Source: Arsenophonus sp964026495
Lineage (GTDB): Bacteria > Pseudomonadota > Gammaproteobacteria > Enterobacterales > Enterobacteriaceae
Direction of reading: 5' to 3'
DNA: 64,000 bases
Assembly (NCBI RefSeq): GCF_964026495.1
Contig: NZ_OZ032148.1
Location: 496,001 to 560,000, forward strand
The notes beneath the pieces are model-generated. The model was not told the origin of the DNA, ran no database searches, and saw only the letters and a program-made list of their open reading frames with translations. This document shows positions 1 to 10,383 of this stretch, in pieces (within the stretch, counting starts at the first letter, position 1; every line of letters starts with the position of its first letter). A program made the position numbers and the translations under genes.

Positions 1-1
1 T

Positions 2-493
2 GATTTAGAAATAGAAATCATTGAAATAAAGGGATGGTGTGGATATGTAAAAATTGAACAAATAAAAGGGAAAAAAATTACTCTTGTTCCTATTTTACGT
101 GCAGGGTTAGGAATGATAGATGGTGTATTGGAAAATATCCCTAGTGCTCGTATCAGTGTAGTAGGAGTTTATCGTGATAAAAAAACATTAAAACCAATTT
201 CATATTTTCAAAAACTTGCATTAAATATTCATGAACGTATGGCATTAATTGTAGATCCAATGTTAGCAACAGGTGGATCTATGATTGCAACAATTGACTT
301 ACTAAAAAAAGCAGGTTGTCAGATAATCAAAGTATTAGTTTTAGTCGCTGCTCCTGAAGGTATACAGGCACTAAAAATTGCCCATCCTGATATTGAGCTC
401 TATACTGCTTCCATTGATTCATATCTAGATGAGCATGGTTATATAATACCAGGTTTAGGTGATGCAGGTGATAAGATATTTGGTACTAAATAA
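2..493 (+). CDS. upp: Uracil phosphoribosyltransferase (3' part)
   Basis: This is the C-terminal part of Upp, the cytosolic salvage enzyme that joins uracil to PRPP to give UMP. The frame is already open at the window edge, so the start codon lies outside. Visible family signatures are PILRAGLGM near the edge, the PRPP-binding loop DPMLATGGS, the VLVAAPEG strand, and the uracil-binding C-terminus IPGLGDAGDKIFGTK, which is complete. In E. coli the permease gene uraA follows upp; here no intact gene follows on this strand for about 5 kb. Identity is very clear from the near-complete match to the E. coli protein. Confidence 0.97.
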   Translation, partial: DLEIEIIEIKGWCGYVKIEQIKGKKITLVPILRAGLGMIDGVLENIPSARISVVGVYRDKKTLKPISYFQKLALNIHERMALIVDPMLATGGSMIATIDLLKKAGCQIIKVLVLVAAPEGIQALKIAHPDIELYTASIDSYLDEHGYIIPGLGDAGDKIFGTK

Positions 494-714
494 TAATTTA
501 TGTATTGTATATTTAATTGTATATTTAAAATGAATTATCAAAAATAAATAATTAATAATATATCATAATTTATAATTTTTTATCTTAATTTCATAAAATT
601 ATTAATTTAATATATAAATAGAATTTATATTTTTTAAGATAAAAAACATAAATTACAAAAAATTATGTGCTGTAAAAAAATATTTTATTCACCATTAAAA
701 CATTAATTTTTAAC

Positions 715-1485
715 TTAAAAAAACCTACTGCATATCCTATAATTCTCTAAAATAAAAAACTAATTATTAATTATAACGAATGAATTTTCCTTCAAAATAA
801 ACACATAGAAGAAAAAGTTACTAATAATGAGACTAAACTTGCATTAATTAATCAAAAATAGTTTCTATAGTAATAATTTTTACTTTATCGGTAATTAAAT
901 GTTTGCTTTTTGATATAACTAAAAAAATGTTAATATGAATCTATTTATTTACTAAAGCAATTATTACAAATAATCCCAAAATAGAAAACTCTTCAATTAT
1001 TGTATTGTTTGTAAAAAACCGATATCTATCTATTTGTCGGACTTAATAAACCATCAGAAATTACAATACCTGATTCTATTGTAATTAACGCGAAGAATTA
1101 TTGCCAAAAAAGGTCTCCCTACACTAGCTAACAGACCCATTAATTTAATTTTAATACTATTATAATACATTTATTATCAATATCTATTCTATTGAATTTT
1201 TGTTCTTCTATGACAATTTTTACACCTAAAATAGGTGATGTAAGATAAAGATGAGTATTCAAAAATTAAATGACTTTTAATAGCTTGCTTACGTACTTCA
1301 ATATTTTTAGAAAATATTCGATGAATTACTGAGATCATTGCAAAAAATCCCAGTACTTGCATTCGTTTAAAGTTCTATGATTCTTGAAGAAGATTTCAAT
1401 GTAAAAAAAACCTTTTAAAAATCAATAAGATTAAGTTTTTAAAAATTTAATTGATTTAATAAATTTATAGCTGTTATTCACAGTA
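715..1485 (-). pseudogene. manZ: Pseudogene of mannose PTS permease EIID (manZ)
   Basis: This is decayed sequence with no long frame. Reading the minus strand in shifting frames gives pieces that line up in order with ManZ: KLNLIDF, NFKRMQVLGF, IHRIFSKNIEVRKQAIKSHL and a terminal IIGYAVGFF. Multiple stops and frameshifts separate them. The position, directly after the manY remnant and on the same strand, is that of the third gene of manXYZ. Boundaries are approximate; the start is probably a GTG near 1485. The gene cannot make a working mannose/glucosamine transporter subunit. Confidence 0.8.
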
Positions 1486-1493
1486 TTCTTGAA

Positions 1494-2287
1494 TTAATCT
1501 AATTTATTATCTAAATTATTATTTTTATGATTTTTGGAAAAAATCAATGTTGATTGATTAATATATTTTAGATTTAGTTATATATAACAGTTATGACTAT
1601 ATTTATTACACCTAAAGCAACTAGATTAACATTAGTACATGCTGCAATTACAAAATCTAAATAAAAAAATAACATTAAATAACAATTTGTACGCATCATA
1701 ATAACCATAGTATAACCAAAAAAAATATTACCCCCACTAGCAATATTTAGTCTTTTAGTAATAACTTCAGGAAGTAAATCAAAGAAATTTTTTACTTATG
1801 ATATACTTATAAATATAAGAAAAATTTCAGAAGGAATAACAATAAGCATTGCTTGTAATAACAATGCTAAAATGTGGATAGTTCTTTATGAATGTAACTT
1901 ATCAGATAATGCAAAAGACGATCCGATACATGTTGAAATTCAAAAATAATTGTTCTTACAATAATAGTAAATATTTAAATTGCAGTAACTAAATGGTAAG
2001 TGCGATATAAGTGCTAATTTCTTGCCTAACCAACAATCAAAAAAAATTGTAAAAATAATCGAAGATAAAGCAGAATCTGGTGCGATAGCTGCAGCAATAT
2101 TAATCCATCTAAAAGCAATCGTTTCTAATTTGCTACCGATAATTATTCCTGTTTTTAAATCACCAAAAACAAATTCTATTAAAAAAGTAATTAAAGAACC
2201 ATGAAATTGAAATGTATCTAAAATAGAATTTCTTCCTATAATAGAAAAAATCAAAAAAAATACAATTTAAATAATAGACAATTCCAT
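1494..2287 (-). pseudogene. manY: Pseudogene of mannose PTS permease EIIC (manY)
   Basis: An ATG at 2287 opens MELSII and then hits TAA. The same frame continues with IVFFLIFSIIGRNSILDTFQFHG and later GDLKTGIIIG and INIAAAIAPDSAL, matching the N-terminal half of ManY. Further frameshifts follow. The C-terminus is recognisable as NLVALGVINIVIT near 1580-1620 and NNLDNKLD before the TAA at 1494-1496, like the E. coli ending NNDLDNELD. It sits between the manX and manZ relics. In life this gene would encode the membrane channel of the mannose phosphotransferase system; here it is clearly inactivated. Confidence 0.88.
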
Positions 2288-2364
2288 TAAATGCTGCATT
2301 TTTAATGAAATTGGTATTAAATTAATTTATTGAAGCTAAAAATATTTCAATAAAAAATTATTTT

Positions 2365-3309
2365 TGTATTTTTTGATAATATTCATAAAATTTATTTTTT
2401 CATAAAAAACTTTACGAAATTCTAATTTTATACCTAATTTTAGATGATTTATTAAAAGCATCAATATCTTGATTCTCTAAAGATATAGTATTGTAAATTT
2501 ATCTTGTGCTATTTTTATAGGACATGAACTTAATATTTAAAGATTTTATTTTTATACCACCTTTTATAATATTTAAAACATTGTATAAATTAGTAAATAA
2601 CATCATGACTTTTTTATTAGTATATTGAACATTATTGTAAACACGAATACATTTCTCGATGTTAACTACAGGTGCAATAATATTGGATGGTGCAATTTGT
2701 TTAAAGTAAAATGAAAAACATCTTTATAGATTTCATTACTAAATATAATATATTTAATATTTGTGTCTTTTATCCAAGACTTAATTACTTTAACCATGAA
2801 TTAATTTATCATCAATTCTAGAAAATTTAATAACCATATGCTGATTATTTAAAATTTTTGTTTTTTCAAAAAAATTTTTAGGAAAAAGTTGTAGACTTTT
2901 CTTTTTATGATTTATATTACTAATAGTTTTAATTTCTTGTTTATCTACTAGTAAGAGCAATTGTTGTTAACTCTTACAAATGGGATTATCATTACGAGAT
3001 AATAAAGTAGCAAATAACATAAAGATATTAACGCTAATAATAAAATATCATACAAATTTTTATTTTTATTTTTTATAACTTGATTAGCTGTATTAAATGG
3101 ACTACCGCCCAACATATCTACAAAAAATAATATTTTTTTAGAAAAATCAAGTTTATTCATAGTTTTTTATATTTTTAAATTAAGTAATTAATATTTTCAT
3201 TTAATCAAAAATTAATATAAGAAATCTTTTTTTTGATTAATATTTTAGTAGTTAAAAATAATTCCTTCTGAGTAAAACCATGAACGCTAATTATAATAGC
3301 TATACTCAT
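2365..3309 (-). pseudogene. manX: Pseudogene of mannose PTS component EIIAB (manX)
   Basis: The minus strand starts at ATG 3309 with MSIAIIISVHGFTQKELF, like the ManX N-terminus. It continues in another frame with LFFVDMLGGSPFNTANQVI (EIIA domain), then MVIKFSRIDDKLIHG followed by a stop, which is the EIIB active-site motif RIDDRLIHGQ. Later pieces are IRVYNNVQYTNKKVMMLFTN, GGIKIKSLNI and LGIKLEFRKV. The whole length of the gene can be followed, but stops and shifts break it repeatedly. The phosphohistidine segment of EIIA and most of EIIB cannot be produced as one protein. Confidence 0.9.
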
Positions 3310-3882
3310 TTTTTTTCCTAAAAAATTCAAAAAAAATATCATTTAGTTTGTTTTTAAACATCAATAAGTGTAATGACGATAAAATTTTTCAAAAATTATA
3401 TGAAAAAATATATTTAATTTTATCATTTAATATGTAATATAAAAATATTTTTTGATATATTCAAAATATTTGAAGATTTTAAGAAAAAGTTAAAATAATA
3501 TAAATTTTATAATATTAAAATTCAGTATTTTTTATTATGTACATTTCTAAAAAAAATATATTAAAGCTATATAAATAATATAATATTCTTCTTTATGTTT
3601 TTACTAAACAATGTTTACTAAACAATTTTTTTGTATTCATAATATATATTAAAAAATAAGTAAAATATTGATTTTTTATTATTAAAAATAGTAAAAATCG
3701 ACATTTATTTTTAAAAAAAATCTAATAATTAGATTGTTTAATAAATTATTTTCTATAAAAAATACAGTGTTTTAATTATATACACAGAACAGCATTTTAC
3801 TAAAAATATACTTATAAAGTTAATGATATATTAATATGATTTTATAAAAAACAATTTTTTAAATTTGTTAAAAATAATGATT
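3310..3882 (-). other. Gene-poor spacer between manX relic and pabB
   Basis: No gene is supported here. In E. coli this interval holds nudL, sdaA, yoaD and yoaE; none is recognisable. A short tandem duplication (unit TTTACTAAACAAT, two copies from about 3600 to 3626) is the only structure I noticed. Confidence 0.6.
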
Positions 3883-5229
3883 TTATTGATTTTCTAAAAT
3901 AGGTAAAATATATTTTAATTTATAGAAAATTTCTTGATATTCTCTTTCAGCAATACTATCAGCAACAATGCCTCCACCGCCCCAACAATAAAGATATTGA
4001 TTTTCAGTTAATAAAGTACGTATACTAATATTAGTATCCATGGTACCACAAAAACTAATATAACCAATTGCCCCACAATAGCTATGACGACGATGAGGTT
4101 CAAGGTTATCAATAATTTCCATTGCACGTATTTTTGGGGTTCCAGTAATAGAACCTCCAGGAAAACAAGCTCTTAACAAATCAGTAGCATGATAGTTTAA
4201 CGGTAATTCTGCATTGATTGTACTAACTAAATGATGAATAGCAGGAAAAGATTCAATAACAAAAAGTTCAGATACTTTTACTGTACCTGGTATTGCTATT
4301 TTACCAATATCATTACGTAATAAATCAACAATCATAACATTTTCAGCACGATCTTTTATAGAAAATCGTAAGCGTTTTATTTGTTTTTTATCGTCTTTAT
4401 TATTAGATAATCGTGGTAATGTACCCTTAATTGGACGACTTTCAATCAGATTATTTTTAAGAGAAAGAAAACGTTCGGGAGATACACTAAGTATGCAATT
4501 TTTTTCTAAACGAATAAACGCTGAAAAAGGTGCTTTATTTTTTTGATTAAGTTTAAGAAATGCTTCCCATTCATTTCCAGAATATTTTCCTTTAAAGCGT
4601 TGTGCTAAATTGATCTGATAACATTCACCATTAAGCAAATATTTATGAATTTGATGTATTTTATTGTGATATTGTTTTTTTGACATGTTACTTTTCCATT
4701 TTTCATACATATGAAATGGTTGCGTTATTATTTTAGATTGTTTTTGTAACCACAATAATCGCTTTTTAATATTTCCATGACTAAGTAACGTTACTTTTTT
4801 TTTATGATGATCGATAATTAAAGCCCATAAATAAATCCCTATAGCCATTTCAGGAAAACTTAAGTCATTTTTAGCTTTTTTTGGTAGAATTTCTATACTT
4901 CGACATAAATCATACCCCCATATGCCTATAGCACCTCCTTGAAATGGCAGATCATTATTAATTGTATTAATAATATTTAATTTTTTTATTTCATTTTTCA
5001 ATAAATTAAATGGATCAAGTTTTGAAAAAAAAATACTTTTTCGATTAATTTTTGTAATATTTTCTTTTGTTTCTAATGTAATAATTGGGTCGGCAACCAT
5101 AATATCAAAACGATTATTAGGATGAAGGGCATTTCCAGAATGCAATAACATGGCCCAGGGTCGGTGAGCAAGAGCACTAAAATAATTTATAGTTGCATCT
5201 GATGAATAAGATAATTCTATAGTTTTCAT
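3883..5229 (-). CDS. pabB: Aminodeoxychorismate synthase component I
   Basis: PabB converts chorismate and ammonia (supplied by the PabA amidotransferase) to 4-amino-4-deoxychorismate, the first step to p-aminobenzoate and folate. The 448-residue protein has full family length (E. coli about 453). It shows the chorismate-binding signatures SRPIKGTLPR, with the conserved Lys near residue 265, DRAENVMIVDLLRNDIG, FPGGSITGTPK, and the terminal WGGGGIVADSIAEREYQE. Anthranilate synthase TrpE is the alternative, but PIKGT (instead of PIAGT) and the manXYZ neighbourhood both argue for PabB. pabA and pabC are not in this window. Retention suggests that folate supply matters to the partnership. Confidence 0.95.
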   Translation of the reverse strand: MKTIELSYSSDATINYFSALAHRPWAMLLHSGNALHPNNRFDIMVADPIITLETKENITKINRKSIFFSKLDPFNLLKNEIKKLNIINTINNDLPFQGGAIGIWGYDLCRSIEILPKKAKNDLSFPEMAIGIYLWALIIDHHKKKVTLLSHGNIKKRLLWLQKQSKIITQPFHMYEKWKSNMSKKQYHNKIHQIHKYLLNGECYQINLAQRFKGKYSGNEWEAFLKLNQKNKAPFSAFIRLEKNCILSVSPERFLSLKNNLIESRPIKGTLPRLSNNKDDKKQIKRLRFSIKDRAENVMIVDLLRNDIGKIAIPGTVKVSELFVIESFPAIHHLVSTINAELPLNYHATDLLRACFPGGSITGTPKIRAMEIIDNLEPHRRHSYCGAIGYISFCGTMDTNISIRTLLTENQYLYCWGGGGIVADSIAEREYQEIFYKLKYILPILENQ

Positions 5230-5689
5230 AATTATATAATTATTTAATAATATCTACAATAAGTACTTTATAATAACATAAGAAAATTTTATGATAAAAA
5301 TTATGTGATAATAACAATTTTATTGAAAAAATAATATAGTATGAAATATGATAAAAAAATATTAATTTAATTATTATTACACTAATTTAGTAAATTTTGA
5401 AAATTAGCATTTTCACAGTAATTAATTTATATATAGAAATTAAGAATTTTAAATTATTTATTAAATTTTAATAAATAATCATTATTTTAAATAAAAAATA
5501 TTATTATAATTAGAACAAAAAAAGTATCTTGTAAAGATGTATGATAGATTTATAATATTGTATATTTTAATAAAAAAATGTATATTAAAATTGATTTCAT
5601 ACAAAAAAAATCAAAACAAACAAAATTATTTAATACTATTAAATAATTTTTTATTGTTAATAATATTTAAAATAAAGGAATGATACACA
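5230..5689 (+). other. Spacer between pabB and ftnA with a 13-bp hairpin
   Basis: No coding sequence is visible between the divergent pabB and ftnA genes. A perfect inverted repeat lies at 5622-5650 (arms AAAATTATTTAAT and ATTAAATAATTTT, 3-base loop), about 40 bases before the ftnA start. It could be a 5' leader hairpin or the relic of a terminator. No convincing -35/-10 pair was assigned. Confidence 0.5.
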
Positions 5690-6193
5690 ATGTTACAAAA
5701 AGAAATGACAAAAAAATTAAATGAACAATTAAATTTAGAATTTTCCTCAGCAAATTTTTACTTGCAAATGAGTGCATGGTGTAATTACAAAGGTTTTGAA
5801 GGAGCTGCAATTTTTTTAAGAGCCCATTCTCAAGAAGAAATGTTACATATGGAAAGATTATTTAATTATCTTAATGATACAGGTTCAATGCCAATATTAG
5901 GTAATATGCATGCTCCAGATAAGACTTTTCTTTCATTAAAAGATGTTTTTGAGAAAACTTATAAACATGAAAAAAAAGTTACAGATGAAATTAATATTCT
6001 TGTCGATTTTTCATTTAAAATTAAAGATTTTTCAACATTTAATTTTTTACAATGGTATGTTACTGAACAACATGAAGAAGAAAAATTATTTAAATCTATT
6101 TTGGATAAATTTGATTTATTTGGTAAAGATAATAAATCATTATTTTTATTCGATAAAGAATTAAAAAAAATATCTAATATAGTCCATGTCTAA
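5690..6193 (+). CDS. ftnA: Non-haem ferritin
   Basis: Ferritin A stores iron in a 24-subunit cytosolic shell, oxidising Fe(II) at a di-iron centre. The 167-residue protein aligns end to end with E. coli FtnA (165 residues). Ferroxidase ligands are present: Glu17, Glu50 and His53 in the SQEEMLHM segment, and the TEQHEEEKLF stretch near residue 126. Segments MSAWCNY and FNFLQWYV are diagnostic. The start follows an AAAGGA Shine-Dalgarno sequence about 9 bases upstream. It stands alone with its own terminator. Iron storage is useful to a symbiont of a host with iron-rich food, but that host link is only inference. Confidence 0.96.
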   Translation: MLQKEMTKKLNEQLNLEFSSANFYLQMSAWCNYKGFEGAAIFLRAHSQEEMLHMERLFNYLNDTGSMPILGNMHAPDKTFLSLKDVFEKTYKHEKKVTDEINILVDFSFKIKDFSTFNFLQWYVTEQHEEEKLFKSILDKFDLFGKDNKSLFLFDKELKKISNIVHV

Positions 6194-6208
6194 TCTATTA
6201 AAATAATT

Positions 6209-6245
6209 AAATTTACTTTTATATAAAGTAAAGTAAATTTTTTTT
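6209..6245 (+). terminator. Rho-independent terminator of ftnA
   Basis: Fifteen bases after the ftnA stop codon, AAATTTACTTT pairs with AAAGTAAATTT around a 10-base loop, and the right arm runs into a tract of eight T. The stem has only two G-C pairs, but the position and T-run are those of an intrinsic terminator. Confidence 0.7.
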
Positions 6246-7728
6246 ATAAAAAATAAAAAATCATAGTAAATTAATTACAAAAAATATTTTTTATTTATGA
6301 TAAAATTTTTGTATAATATTTAAAGGAAACTACTTTTTTATTTTAAATACTAATCTATAAATAACTATTATTTATTTTACAAATAAAATACAAATTAAAA
6401 AATAAATAAAAAAAATTAACTTCAAGACAAATAATAAGGATATATTACTAAATATAATAAAATTCAATAATGCAAAAAAATATATTTGTAGAGACATAAA
6501 TCAATATTTTAAAAAAAATCAATATTTTAAAAATTAAAATGTAAAAATAAAAATAATATAACAATATTTATTTAATGACATCTTTGCTCTTTAAAATAAA
6601 TGTTTTTACAGAAATAAATTTTAGTATTATTAGATTGATTTAAAATCAATAAACTATTTAATAAATTTTGTCAAGATAAAAAATAAAGAAAAAATATTTT
6701 TGTGTTTATTAAAAAATTAATGACCTTAAAATAGTTTTTATTGATATTTTATATTAAATTTAAAATTATATTACAACATAATTTTAAATATTATTAAAAA
6801 ATTATTTACCACGATAATAATTTGTTTTTATAAATAAAATTTGTATATTTTTATTATTTATTTAATTAAGTCATTTTTTATGGAAAAATTATTTTAGTAA
6901 ATCCAATAAAATCAAATAATAAAGATATTATTTCTTTTTTAGTAATTTTTTTCTATTTTTTTTATTATTTTAGAAGATAAAATTCGTTTATTAAAAATTG
7001 GAATTTTATACGATATTGCAATGGTAATTGCAAAAAAATATTAGTAAAACTCGCTCGTAACGTTTTACGTACATATAATGCTAGATTATAATATTATTAC
7101 TTTATCTTTTATTAAAAAATATCCTAAGCATATAAATTTAAATGTTAATAATTACGCTAATATTTCCTTAGTGCTTTAGAATACATTAGGTAATAATTTA
7201 TTACAATATTACAATAATACATATTATCTAAATACAATTTTTCAAAAAAAATAAAAGAAAAAATCAATTCTTTCTTTTTATTAAAAGAAAGAATTATCTT
7301 TTACAAAACATTTTTTTAAATATTAATATTTTAAACATACAACTCTTAAATAAAAATTATTAAAATAACGATTCTTTCAAAAAAAAAGTAACTTTAAATA
7401 CCACATTTTTAATAGAATAATCATTCTACTAATTTTAAAATAATTTTATATAGAAACATAATTTTAAAAAAAATAAATATTAAAAATATACCATCAAGAA
7501 AATTTATTATTACAAAATTATTTTATATTAAAATATGATGTTTTTTAAAAAACTTTTTACATTGCAAAACACAAATTTATTTAAAAATAATAATTAATTT
7601 ATATTAATTTGCATAACTATCAATATATCTTATAATTATAAAAAAATATTAAAAAAATATTTAAATTATTTTCAAATTTTATCAATATATCAAAAATTGT
7701 TTATAATTTATATAAGGAAATATCATTC
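6246..7728 (+). other. 1.5-kb gene-poor region before uup, with unassigned coding relics
   Basis: In E. coli uup is preceded by rlmL (ycbY). Here no intact gene is seen. Between about 6960 and 7240 the plus strand has short stretches with a protein-like look in shifting frames (for example KIGILYDIAMVIAKKY and LARNVLRTYNARL), separated by stops. They suggest an old pseudogene whose family I could not identify. Confidence 0.45.
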
Positions 7729-9630
7729 ATGTCACTTATTCATATGTCAGGTGCCTATTTAAATTTTAACGATATAAATATATTACATAATGCAGAATTA
7801 AATATCAAAAATAATGAAAAAATTTGTTTAGTTGGTCGTAATGGTGCTGGAAAATCAACATTAATTAAAGTATTACTTAAAAAACAAGCACTCGATCATG
7901 GTCAAATATTTTATAAACCATATATAAAAGTAGCTTATCTAGCACAAAATATAAAATTTGATATAAATGATAATGTTTTTAATTTTATTGCTGGAGGAGA
8001 TAAAAAAAATACGGATAAAATTAAACTATTTCATGAAATAATTAAAAATATAGAAAATAATCCCAGCAAAAAAAATCTTAATAAATTAGCTGAATTAGAA
8101 ACAATACTAGAACAAACCAATTTATGGTCACTTAACAAAAAAATTAAAAATATAATTCAACAATTAGATCTTCCTTCTTATACTAAATTATCTGTTTTAT
8201 CAGGTGGATTATTAAAGAAAGTAGCTTTAGCACGTACTTTAGCTTATGAAGCAAATATTTTTTTTCTCGATGAACCTACAAATCATCTTGATATCAAAAC
8301 TATCCTTTGGTTAGAAAATTTTTTAAAAAAAATTAAAGGAAGTATTGTTTTTATTTCTCATGATCGTTCTTTTATTAAAAATATTGCAACACGTATTATT
8401 GATATTGATCGTGGAAAATTAGTTTCCTGGCCTGGCGATTATAATTTCTATTATACGAATAAGAAAAAGGAAATAGAAATAGAGAAAAAACAAAATTTTA
8501 TTTTTGATCATAAACTAAAACAAGAAACAATATGGAATAGTCGAGGTATCAAAGCACGCTGTACTCGTAATAAAGGTAGAATTAAAAAATTGAAATCTAT
8601 GCGTTTAAAATATGATCATCGATCTCAGATGACAAGAAAAGGAAATATTCACATAGAAGAAATAAGTAATTCTAGCAAAATTATTTTTGATTTTAAAAAT
8701 GTTAATTATAATATTGGTAATACTGTGATTATTAACAACTTTACTGCTCAAGTACAAAATGGGGATAAAATAGCTTTAATTGGACCTAATGGTTGTGGAA
8801 AAACAACATTGTTAAAATTAATGTTAAAAAAAATTCCGCTAAAAAATGGAGATATTTATCAGGGAAAACACCTTAAAATTGCTTATTTTGATCAAAATAA
8901 ACTGCAATTAGATCTTGAAAAAACTGTTATCGATAATTTATCTGATGGTAAAAAAGAAATAGTAATTAATGGAGAATCGCGTAATATTATCAAATATTTA
9001 AGGGATTTTTTATTTGATTTAAACAAAGTTGAAGCACTAGTAAAAATTTTATCAGGAGGAGAAAGAATCAGATTAGTATTAGCGCGATTATTTTTAAAAC
9101 CTAGTAATGTATTAATACTAGATGAACCTAGTAATGATTTAGATATCGAAACAATAGAACTATTAGAAAAAGTTCTGCATAATTATAAAGGAACTGTATT
9201 AATAGTAAGCCATGATCGTCAGTTTATTAACAATGTAGTAACAAAAACTTGGATATTTGAAGAATATGGTTATATAAAAAGTTATGTAGGTAGTACCTAT
9301 AAAGTTGATCAAAAAAATAAAGAAAATAATTTTTTATATAATTCGAGTATTTATAAGAAAAATATTATATCAAAAGAAAAATATAATATTCCATTAAGAG
9401 AAAAAAAGAAAAAAATGAGTTATCATTTATTAAAAGAACTCGAAGAATTACCTATTCGATTGGAAAAATTAGAAAATGAAATAAAAACATTACAAATGCA
9501 AGTAATTTCAGCTGATTTTTTTAAAAAACCTTATTTCACAAGAAAACCGATATTAAACATGTTATCAGAAAAAGAGAATGAAATGGTTGAACTATTTAAA
9601 CGTTGGAAAGAATTAGAGGTTTTAAAATAA
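7729..9630 (+). CDS. uup: ABC-F family ATPase Uup
   Basis: Uup is a soluble ABC-F protein with two ATPase domains and no membrane segment; members act on ribosomes, and Uup mutants of E. coli show raised precise transposon excision. The 633 residues match E. coli Uup (635). Domain 1 has Walker A GRNGAGKST (about residues 36-44), signature LSGG and Walker B FFLDEPTNHLD. Domain 2 has GPNGCGKTT, LSGGERIRLVLARL and LILDEPSNDLD. A C-terminal coiled coil from about residue 560 (KELEELPIRLEKLENEIKTLQ) is the part that distinguishes Uup from other ABC-F proteins. The ATG follows AAGGA. The uup-fabA arrangement is as in E. coli, with pqiABC and rmf deleted. Confidence 0.96.
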   Translation: MSLIHMSGAYLNFNDINILHNAELNIKNNEKICLVGRNGAGKSTLIKVLLKKQALDHGQIFYKPYIKVAYLAQNIKFDINDNVFNFIAGGDKKNTDKIKLFHEIIKNIENNPSKKNLNKLAELETILEQTNLWSLNKKIKNIIQQLDLPSYTKLSVLSGGLLKKVALARTLAYEANIFFLDEPTNHLDIKTILWLENFLKKIKGSIVFISHDRSFIKNIATRIIDIDRGKLVSWPGDYNFYYTNKKKEIEIEKKQNFIFDHKLKQETIWNSRGIKARCTRNKGRIKKLKSMRLKYDHRSQMTRKGNIHIEEISNSSKIIFDFKNVNYNIGNTVIINNFTAQVQNGDKIALIGPNGCGKTTLLKLMLKKIPLKNGDIYQGKHLKIAYFDQNKLQLDLEKTVIDNLSDGKKEIVINGESRNIIKYLRDFLFDLNKVEALVKILSGGERIRLVLARLFLKPSNVLILDEPSNDLDIETIELLEKVLHNYKGTVLIVSHDRQFINNVVTKTWIFEEYGYIKSYVGSTYKVDQKNKENNFLYNSSIYKKNIISKEKYNIPLREKKKKMSYHLLKELEELPIRLEKLENEIKTLQMQVISADFFKKPYFTRKPILNMLSEKENEMVELFKRWKELEVLK

Positions 9631-9800
9631 ATTTATTTTTTTAAATATATTAAAATTTATAATTGTTATCAGGATAATATATTTTTTCTTTAAAAAAGAA
9701 ATTTAAACATAAAATTTATATGATTATCATAAAATATCATAAAAGTAATTTTTCTTTATATATCAAAAAAAAAGTATTTATATTTTTCTATTATTGATAT

Positions 9801-9834
9801 TTATCTACATTACCGTTTTATCTATATTACCGTT
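9801..9834. repeat. 17-bp tandem duplication between uup and fabA
   Basis: TTATCTACATTACCGTT is followed at once by TTATCTATATTACCGTT, a two-copy tandem repeat with one mismatch, in the convergent uup-fabA spacer. It is probably a replication-slippage duplication. Confidence 0.85.
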
Positions 9835-9864
9835 AAAAATTTTAATTTAATATAAAAAGATTTT

Positions 9865-10383
9865 TCAAAATTTTTTTATATCTTTAAATAAACCAACTTT
9901 TAAATCTTCTGCCGTATAAATACGTTTAATATCAACTAATACTTCACCATCAGCTACTCCCATCATTAATTTTCTTTTAATAATACGTTTTAAATGTATG
10001 CGATAAGTAACTTTTTGTGCAATAGGTAAAATTTGTCCAGTAAATTTTACTTCACCTACACCTAAGGCTCGACCTTTACCTTTTCCTCCTAACCATCCTA
10101 AATAAAAACCAATGAGTTGCCACATTGCATCAAGTCCTAAACAACCAGGCATAACAGGATCATTTATAAAATGACAATTAAAAAACCATAAATTTGGATG
10201 GATATCAAGTTCAGCTTCAATATAACCTTTATTAAAATATCCATCTTTTTCTGTTATTGTTAAAATACGATCCATCATTAACATATTACCAGAAGGTAAT
10301 TGTGGTCCATATCCATCAAATAATTCGCCTCTACCAGAAGCATCTAAATCGTCTTTATTATAAGAACTTTGTTTATCAATCAT
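9865..10383 (-). CDS. fabA: 3-hydroxydecanoyl-ACP dehydratase/isomerase
   Basis: FabA dehydrates 3-hydroxydecanoyl-ACP and isomerises trans-2- to cis-3-decenoyl-ACP, the branch point to unsaturated fatty acids. The 172 residues equal the E. coli length. The hot-dog-fold catalytic pair is visible: His71 in FFNCHF and Asp85 in GLDAMW, with the conserved DPVMPGCLG loop between. The FabA-specific ending KVGLF is present. It is convergent with uup, as in E. coli. The neighbouring lonH and matP genes are missing upstream. Confidence 0.97.
   Translation of the reverse strand: MIDKQSSYNKDDLDASGRGELFDGYGPQLPSGNMLMMDRILTITEKDGYFNKGYIEAELDIHPNLWFFNCHFINDPVMPGCLGLDAMWQLIGFYLGWLGGKGKGRALGVGEVKFTGQILPIAQKVTYRIHLKRIIKRKLMMGVADGEVLVDIKRIYTAEDLKVGLFKDIKKF

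Noticed and set aside
1940..2254. Open frame of 104 codons on the minus strand
   Set aside because: It is the readable N-terminal part of the manY pseudogene; the frame from 2287 is interrupted by TAA and the C-terminal half is out of frame.
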